From Warburgia ugandensis (lineage: Eukaryota > Streptophyta > Magnoliopsida > Canellales > Canellaceae): DNA of 64,000 nt. Below, piece by piece: positions 57,358-64,000 of the stretch (positions within the stretch are counted from its first letter, which is position 1; each line of letters starts with the position of its first letter). Location: contig CP141135.1 in the NCBI GenBank assembly GCA_035236585.1, positions 61,224,190 to 61,288,189 on the forward strand, written 5' to 3'. The position numbers and the translations under genes were made by a program. Below the pieces are notes generated by a model, which saw only the letters and a list, made by a program, of their open reading frames with translations, had not been told where the DNA came from and did no database searches.

Positions 57358-58330
57358 GTTGATATTTTTCGCAAGTGCACGATTGTTGTAGTTTAGCTAG
57401 TACAGGTACAGGTCAATTTCCATAGGGACTTGACTTAATTTTTGGAGTTTACACAAATTTTAATTATAAATTAACAAAATAACATTCAAATTGATTAACC
57501 CATGAGTACAATGTTCTAAATTTAAATGAAATTAAATACAATAATAATCCAAATACAAATTTCATGCCCTGATCGTTGTGTCATGCAATGAATCATAACT
57601 GAAATTACTTCTCCTAGAAACCAATATGAGAATAAAGCTAACTTAGATAAAGTAAAATATGGATTAAGAAAACAAAATAGGCTACAAGACAAAACAGGAC
57701 ATGAAAGTAATTTTGATTTTTCATTGAGGTCATTTTTTGGAATTTTTTCTATTTTTTGGTTTTAAACGAAAACTAGATGAAGAGAAACCCCATGGAGGGG
57801 GCCAGAGGAAGGGAGAGCAAGGGAAACACGAGAGGGAAAAGAGGAAAGAGGGCTGGCTAGAGGTGGGGAAGAACGCAAGAGCAGAGGAGGAACTGGGCAA
57901 AGCAATGGAGAGCCACTACTGGGGCGGGCGGTGAAGAGAGGTGCCAGCTAAACTAGCATCGAATGCGATGGAGAAACAAAGAGAGAGGTGTAATGAGAGA
58001 GAGAGTGGTCAGAGGTTGGTGTCGGAGATGATCTAGGAGAGAAGGGGAAATCTGGGTTGCCAGAGAAGATCTGGGAGAGAAGGGGAAATCTAAGTTGGTT
58101 ATTGGCGCCGATGGCAGAGCTACCGTGAAGGTGATTTGGGCCGGCTAGTGATGCTAGGAGGAGGAGGATAGAGAGAAGAAAGGGAGAGAAGAGGTGTGGA
58201 AGGGGGTCGGTATCTGGCCGGTAAGAGAGAGATAGACAGACAGAGGAAAGAGAAGAGGGTTCTAGGCGGTGTTGGTTTAGGCCGCCCAGATAGGTCTGGG
58301 CAATGATGGAGAAAGCCAGCAGGCAGAGGC
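57358..58330 (-). mobile_element. 5' LTR of outer element (truncated)
   Basis: It starts in plus coordinates TGTTGATATTTTTCGCAAGTG and follows the LTR family through its purine-rich part. Similarity to 35203-35760 stops at about 58330 (GGCAGAGG), where unrelated DNA begins. The U3 side with the promoter end is therefore missing. Confidence 0.82.
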
Positions 58331-61300
58331 TTTAAAAGAGCATTTATTGATAAAGTGACTTGTAAAAGATTTTTTTGGTTTTGATCTATAGGGTGGGGTA
58401 CAATCCAATGGGCTTTGAAATTTGTTTCAAAACATCCAAAATTCCATTGGGTTGTTGTTTGAACAATCAAACTAACCCTAGTTAATGCATTTTTATTTAA
58501 AGTAAATTGTTGTTCTTGGATTTGTTTTTTCTTTTATGATTTTGTTACTTGTTTTGACTTTTCAAAAGAAAAAATTATCTTATTTGTATAACTAGTTTTG
58601 GGATATAAGATTTTTTTCCACAAATTACATGCTTTTTGGTGGAAACATTCCAACTCAAGAATAAAAGAAGACTTCCTTTCTAGCTATACATACTGTCATA
58701 GTGTGTCAATTAGACAGAAACTCTTTATATCTACTATTAAAACCATCAAAGTCTATAGCCTATATCCCCCATTTTTGTGCTAGTGTTCCCAATTTGGAAA
58801 TGAAAAGAAAAGTTATAACAAATAGAAACCCAATACGTTTTTTTTTTCCCTATTAAATTTGTAGCTTTTATCCAACTGAAGAATTGAAACAAGTTCCTCT
58901 CTTCTAGCTACACTAACTAAATCATGTGTGAATTCCTAAGAGACCCTTTAAATATACTAGCAAGACCATCCAAATATGCAACCAATTAGCCACCCCTTTT
59001 CATGATGACAGTGTTTGTAGATCTAAGTCATTCATCATGTTTAGAATGACTTAGATGGGCTAGATAACTAATTTTATCCCAATTGAGTTGTTTTAGCCAA
59101 TTGATCCTTTGGTAAAATGTAAAAACCATACATATTCATTTTATCTTTCAAAGAGCTAAAGAAGATAGTTAAGATCACCCAAATGCATTGATGTCGCTAG
59201 GCTAGCATCCACTTCTTAGGATGCTTGAGTGCCTACACCTATCGCGAATCAAAGGGATAGAGCGACAAACCATTGCCTGTTGTGTGAAAGAGAAGAGAAA
59301 GTTTGCAAAAGAGAAAGTTGTTGGGTGGAAGAAGCCAGCTGAAGTATTATGAGATGAAGTAGTAGTAAAAGGCTGTAATGGTTTTGTTGCAAGAGAAACT
59401 ATAATTGTAGAATCATAATTTTAATGAAGTTATGACGAACTAAGAGGCTTGGGACTTTAATTTGGGATAGCAATATATGCACCCCTTGTCCTTTCACATG
59501 AGTCCGTCTATAATTGTAGATGGGCCTAGATATTGAAAGATCCTAGTCATCAATAATATTTTCCTTGATTTGGATGAGCTATGCTCTAAAATTCTCATCC
59601 ATGAGATCATCCTAACAATTACTGTTATTGGTTCTTAGATAAGAAACCTGGAAGAAACTATGATCTTCTCTAGCTTTAGGAAGCTGTAGAGATTTTTAAA
59701 GAGAGAGGCTCAATTTTCTTCTGAGCTTTTCAAAAGATAGAAAAGATAAAATGAGGAAACAAAGAGTAAAAATGATAAATTCTAAGTATTCATTTGGATT
59801 TGTCTTAGACAAAGTAACTTTAATGATTTTAAGTTGCCTTTTTTTATAGATCTTAAGTTGTTCAACATGTTGGGACTGACTTAAAGTAAGTGGAAAAATT
59901 CATGCCCATTAGATAATTCATCCCATATTTTTAAAGTGAAAATTGCATCCATACTTTAGTACATGTTTCTTTAAGTTAAGAATCAAAACTAAGAAAACAC
60001 AAGTAAAGTATCAAATGGGCACGAAATTTGTTAGTTAGCATATCTAAGTCGTGATTTCCAAAATGATGAGTGGTTTAGATCTACTAAAGAGGCAAGTAAA
60101 AGTCTCTTGCCCTCAAACAAATCCAAGAGGACACTTGAAATATGATTCCTCAACAAAGAGAGACATTGAGGATTGCCATGGAATGTTATACAAACACATC
60201 TATGATCACACCTTGTATCTATAGCCTATAAGAGTGTAATGACATGGGTTTTTATAATACATTTTTGTAATTCTTTTTGAAGTGTCAGGCCCTAAATAAG
60301 GCAAGTTATGATGTAATGATCCAAACATTTTATGCTTTTACTAAAATTGGAAATTAATATATATACTAAATGTTTTAATTTATTTAAAATAGGAAATAAA
60401 AGAATTTGTGAGAAATCTTTATGTCATTAGATTGTGCGCTCAAAATGGAATCCAACACCTCGAAGAACATCGAGAACGAAGTTCGTATGACCAAGTTATG
60501 ACATATTAAAGATAAGGTGCATTTTTATAAAATGCATTTAAACACAAGACTTTCATAGTCTTGTAAGAGTCAGTTCAAAGCATGAAAGGAATTCACACTA
60601 CCTTTAACTCTTTTGTTTGCAAAATCTAAGCTGTTCATCATGTCTAGAGCACAAAAATCAGTAAATTGCAAGAATTCAATGACTTTGGATGATCCTAACC
60701 GCTTGTTTGTTTGAATTAAAACTAAAAAAATTCTATGGTCATGATTTTCAGCTCAAAGAAAAATAGGCTAAAAACATCTAGTGAACATGAAATCTTATTT
60801 TTAGCCTATCTAAGTCATTCTGAGGGTGGTGAATTGTTTATATCTACAAAACATTATCATTATGAATGGAAAAAACATAGCATGGACTCCTCAGCAGTCG
60901 TGTTCATATTTGATGGGGAAGAAACCCACCAAAGATGTAGCTGTTACATGAGATTTTTTGTAGTCATTCATTTTAAGGGCTGCAAATCCGATAAAAGATA
61001 CAAATTCGGGATTGGTTATAGTTTCGTGTGCATGTATCTCTGCACACATTCCATGCTCAACTATGACTTCTTAATCGTTCAACTATTAACAAATGCTAGA
61101 ACTGAAGGTCTCATAACAGTTAATTAGATGGAGACGAATTTTTACGCTTCTGTGCTCAATGATCAACCATGCAGTGATAAGGAATGCTAAAAGGATGCCC
61201 TGTATAAGGAGTCGTCTCTCAACTAGGTCGTGTGTCTAACTTTTATAAAAAACTAAGGCGATCCTCACAGAACAAATCATTCCTCAACTGGAGTCGACTT

Positions 61301-61510
61301 GTGTTAATGGTCATTCCTAAACTGACAACTTAGGATCCCTTGTAAGTACCAAAGAGAAATGCTGGTATACAGCGTGAGAACACCCTAACGATGATGCAAC
61401 TCCACTTCTGTACGGTGGATTCTAATATCATTGATCCAGGCCATACATCTGGCTTCCCTAACTTCGGATATCTTTTGGTGTAGAATCATGCTAAAAGGGT
61501 AGTTTTAGCA
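58331..61510. other. non-coding, nothing recognised
   Basis: AT-rich DNA with no gene-like frames. The 130-codon frame at 60735-61127 (+) has no recognisable motif or splice context. Short inverted strings around 59025-59060 (TAAGTCATTCATC...GAATGACTTA) were noted but are not distinctive. Confidence 0.4.
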
Positions 61511-61517
61511 TCCAAGA

Positions 61518-61661
61518 AATGATGCTTTCATCTTGTATTCAACAACCAATAACACAATTTGTTTGATAGTACTAAATTTCTTTTGATGAAATGATGCTTT
61601 CATCTTGTATTCAACAACCAATAACACAATTTGTTTGATAATACTAAATTTCTTTTGATAT
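61518..61661 (+). repeat. 72-bp tandem duplication upstream of terpene synthase copy 2
   Basis: Units start near 61518 and 61590 and are almost identical (one A/G difference seen in TTTGATAGTAC/TTTGATAATAC). The array ends about 280 bases before the ATG. Confidence 0.9.
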
Positions 61662-61850
61662 GATACACCAACTTTCCACGTTACGAAATACCAACTCAAA
61701 AATATCATTTGTTAATTATGCACAAGATCCTTAATCTTACGTATTCTGGTACAAAATTAATTAACCACATTCATATCCTCCAATCAGAAGCTTTGACGTC
61801 CTCCTGCACGTTGTGAACAAAAGATTTGCCCTCCAGAAGAAGATTTCATT

Positions 61851-61890
61851 CACGTGCACCAGATAAACACTCTCTCTCCGTTTTATATAT
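61851..61890 (+). promoter_or_regulatory. G-box and TATA box of terpene synthase copy 2
   Basis: CACGTG lies at 61851-61856 and TTTATATATG at 61882-61891, about 50-90 bases before the ATG at 61939. G-boxes are bound by bHLH factors such as MYC2, which drive jasmonate-induced terpenoid genes. Binding here is an inference from sequence. Confidence 0.5.
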
Positions 61891-61938
61891 GATGTAGGAG
61901 AGTATAAATCATCAATAAGTTCTAGCGGCTTATAAAGT

Positions 61939-64000
61939 ATGGCTCTTTCTGTCCACTTCTTCTCCGGCCCTTGCTCCCTACCTTCCAGTGAGAGCTAGTA
62001 GACACGTTAACATGACTATGCGCGTTAGATGCAACCTAAGCACTGAACAGATGGAGTCAGCTACTACTCGGCGATCGGGAAATTACCCAAAAAGCTTTGG
62101 AGATTATGATTTCATTCAGTCACTAAAGAGTGATTATAAGGTGGTTGTCAAAATTTTTATTATTTCACCATCGTTGCGTTTTGTACTGCATGTTAGCTAA
62201 CTCGCCGCTTCATTATGCAGCTTGAAATGTATGAGACAAAACTCGAGGAACTGAAAGAAGAAGTGAGGTCTTTGCTCAGAAGAACGAATGGACTCGTAGA
62301 TCAGATGATGCTGATTGATACAATTCAACGCCTAGGAGTGGGACATCACTTCAAGAAAGAGATCAAGCAAGCATTAACTACCATGTCCATTGATGATAAC
62401 AACAAGAAGATCAAGCAAGATTTATATGCTACGTCTCTCCGATTTCGTCTCCTCCGGCAACACGGGTTCGTCGTCTCACAAGGTAAATGTGTTCACGAAA
62501 CAAGTAAGCTTCGTAAAACTGTTAGTATGCCTAAAATTTTTATGTTTGTGTGAGACAGACGTTTTTAATGTGTTCAAGGATGAGAAGGGTGAATTCATGG
62601 CATCCCTTTGCGAGGACATAAAGGGACTATTAAACTTGTATGAGGCTTCATACCTTAGTTTCCAAGGGGAGACTGTCTTGGACGAGGCAAGAGCTTTCTC
62701 AGTCATGCATCTCAAGGATCTACAAGGAAACACAACCCCACAAATGAAAAGACAAGTGGAGCATGCATTAGAGCGTCCCTACCATTGGAGGATGATAAGG
62801 TTAGAGGCTAGGTGGTATATTGAAGCATATGCCGAGGACGAGGATATGAACCCTTTGTTATTTGAGCTGGCTAAGTTGGACTACAACATGGTGCAAGCTC
62901 TATACCAGGGCGAGGTCAAACAAATGGCGAGGTACGTGCATAAAATGTTAAATCCCACGGTGGTAAGGTGAAGTTTGTTTGGGTAAATCTGTGCGTACTT
63001 GAGTTTATTTTTTCAGTCTTTGTGTCGATGTATATAAAAGAAAAAGGGGTAGCCCGGTGCAAGAAATTTCGGTAAATAAAAGGCTGGGGAATTTGCAGAC
63101 CACAAAGGTCCATAGTATATGCAGCCTTGCCTTGCATTTTTGCAAGAGGCTGTTTTCATACCTCAAACTAGTGACTTCAAGGTCACGCGATGACGACTCT
63201 ATAGCAGTAAATATTTCATTTCCTCATATGTAAATGAACTTATTTTTCTGTTGAAGGTTAATTAGACACACACATCCTGAGCAGTCTCGAACCTGCGGCT
63301 TGCCACGGGGCAGGCTCCTCATGTATAATTGATTGGACCATCATCGTGCTTCACCATGGTGCATCAGGATAGGATTTTGATCGCTCTTTCACTAAATGTA
63401 TGCTTGTACGTGGCACAGTTTAAACACTTGAAACCTCAACTCAGCTAGCAAGTGACCTGAGTCAAGTTCACCGGAGTAAATTGTTCCTCCAAAACCGAGT
63501 CTGGTTTCCAAAAAATTTGTTTGATATGTTAACTTTACGCAAAATATGTTATTGCTATGTATAGCATTTTGGATAGGCCAGCGGGTTAGGGTGTTTTGAG
63601 TGGCTTGTAGGTCTGGCAAGTTTTAAACTATGGTTTGTGGTGGTCCCTAGTTGGGTTACAACTGCTGTTATGTCTTGCAGGTGGTGGAGGAATGTGGGTC
63701 TACACAAACACTTGACTTTTGCAAGAAGTCGTCTGATGGAGTGCTTCTTGTGGGCAGTCGGATTTATCTCCGAACCCGAGTTGGGACATTCTAGACGAGG
63801 GCTTGTAAAAGTAGGTCAGCTTATAACAACCATTGATGATGTTTATGACATTTATGGTTCGCTAGAAGAATTGGAGCTCTTCACAGATGCTGTTGATAGG
63901 TGGGTTGGCCTTTCTATTTTCAAGTGTTCACTAGAAAGCCTTCAGTGATCAAGAGACATATAAAATGCCGTTCTTTTACTCTCACGATCAGGCAGTTGAT
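61939..64000 (+). CDS. terpene synthase (TPS-b-like monoterpene synthase) copy 2, exons 1-4, partial
   Basis: Exons are 61939-62140, 62221-62482, 62559-62931 and 63681-63899; the rest lies beyond the window. Exon 1 starts [17 protein letters not shown], a plastid-transit-like start, but hits TAG at 61996; the homologous frame ([19 protein letters not shown]) is one base away, as if one A near 61987 were inserted. An ATG at 62012 opens that frame without a transit peptide. In RRx8W the final Trp is Gly. Exons 2-4 are open and in phase, with [33 protein letters not shown] and in exon 4 DDVYD. The product would convert geranyl diphosphate to a monoterpene in plastids, if made. Either a weakly damaged gene or an assembly error in exon 1. 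Confidence 0.85.
63039..63197 (-). mobile_element. Au SINE in intron 3 of terpene synthase copy 2
   Basis: Same insert, orientation and site as in copy 1: TGACCTTGAAGTCACTAG, GCCTCTTGCAAAAATGCAAG, GGCTGCATATACTATGG, and GCACCGGGCTACCCC then T-rich DNA on the minus strand. Confidence 0.82.
63234..63346. other. extra intron segment with tRNA B-box-like string
   Basis: About 110 bp present only in copy 2, between CCTCATATGTAAAT and CACCATGGTGCATCAGG. On the minus strand it contains GCAGGTTCGAGAC (63297-63285), which matches the RNA polymerase III B box. It may be a second SINE fragment, or sequence that copy 1 lost by recombination between the similar CCTCAT flanks. Confidence 0.45.

Larger units (their letters stand above)
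35203..58330 (-). mobile_element. outer Athila-like gypsy element, split by an inner copy
   Basis: Minus-strand element with 3' LTR 35203-36585, spacer 36586-37420, then (after the inner element 37421-49713) spacer from 49719, integrase, RNase H, RT, protease and gag in plus-coordinate order 50.6-55.8 kb, leader, primer binding site at 57350-57331 and 5' LTR 57358-58330. Both LTRs are truncated at opposite ends and share only about 550 bp, so no target duplication can be checked. The flanks of the inner element fit together on the matching spacer of the inner element (around 46830-46920), which proves that they were once continuous. Confidence 0.88.

Noticed and set aside
1-64000. CRISPR arrays, bacterial operons, phage or integrative elements
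   Set aside because: All direct repeats found are microsatellites, tandem duplications or transposon parts; gene structure is intron-containing and plant-like.
1-64000. tRNA and rRNA genes
   Set aside because: The only tRNA-like promoter motifs are within Au SINE copies and the segment at 63285; none continues into a complete cloverleaf that I can see.

Overview
The window is nuclear DNA from a flowering plant. The evidence is spliced GT..AG genes with plant-only families (a C2-type phospholipase D and a TPS-b-like monoterpene synthase), tRNA-derived SINEs of the Au type, Ty3/gypsy elements of the Athila/Tat type primed by tRNA-Asp, and Ty1/copia elements primed by initiator tRNA-Met. The terpene synthase sequence and the repeat style remind me of magnoliids such as Lauraceae, but that is recollection, not proof. 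Host coding sequence is sparse and most of the window is transposon.

Layout. 1-10.3 kb: the 5' end of a PLD-delta-like gene on the minus strand (TATA near 10.28 kb, 5'UTR intron, two coding exons at 8354-7404 and 6294-6178). No later PLD exon is visible down to base 1; the space holds an old LTR element, a nested TIR element, a LINE 3' end and microsatellites. 10.7-14 kb: four diverged copies of a repeat built around inverted motifs, bounded by Au SINE pieces, then a gypsy RT scrap. 14.6-18 kb: a SINE-interrupted unrecognised ORF, two exons of a DNAJC8-like J-domain gene, and a 250-bp tandem duplication. 18.9-23.4 kb: terpene synthase copy 1, a pseudogene without exon 1, with a 19-base deletion, a stop codon and a 1967-bp solo LTR (CTAAG target duplication) in exon 3. 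24-31.6 kb: a decayed minus-strand copia element with its RT/RNase H part missing, an 881-bp hAT-like insertion (8-bp target duplication) and an antisense fragment of a short-chain dehydrogenase in its leader; a complete Au SINE follows.

31.8-58.3 kb: a block of one LTR family. It contains a lone LTR, then a minus-strand gypsy element (35.2-58.3 kb) whose post-pol spacer received a second, plus-strand, full-length element of the same family (37,421-49,713, CTTTT target duplication). The inner element in turn carries a 40-bp LINE 3' stub with a 16-bp target duplication. All LTRs of this family contain a long pyrimidine-rich tract. 58.3-61.9 kb: no recognisable genes. 61.9-64 kb: terpene synthase copy 2, exons 1-4, running off the end of the window; it is much more complete but has an apparent frameshift in exon 1 and lacks the Trp of the RRx8W motif.

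The two terpene synthase copies share intron positions and an intronic SINE, so they are a segmental duplication about 43 kb apart. The TSD-bounded solo LTR in copy 1 was added after the duplication. I see no operon-like or defence-like novel system; the interest lies in transposon nesting, terpene synthase decay and a possible host gene fragment inside a retrotransposon.
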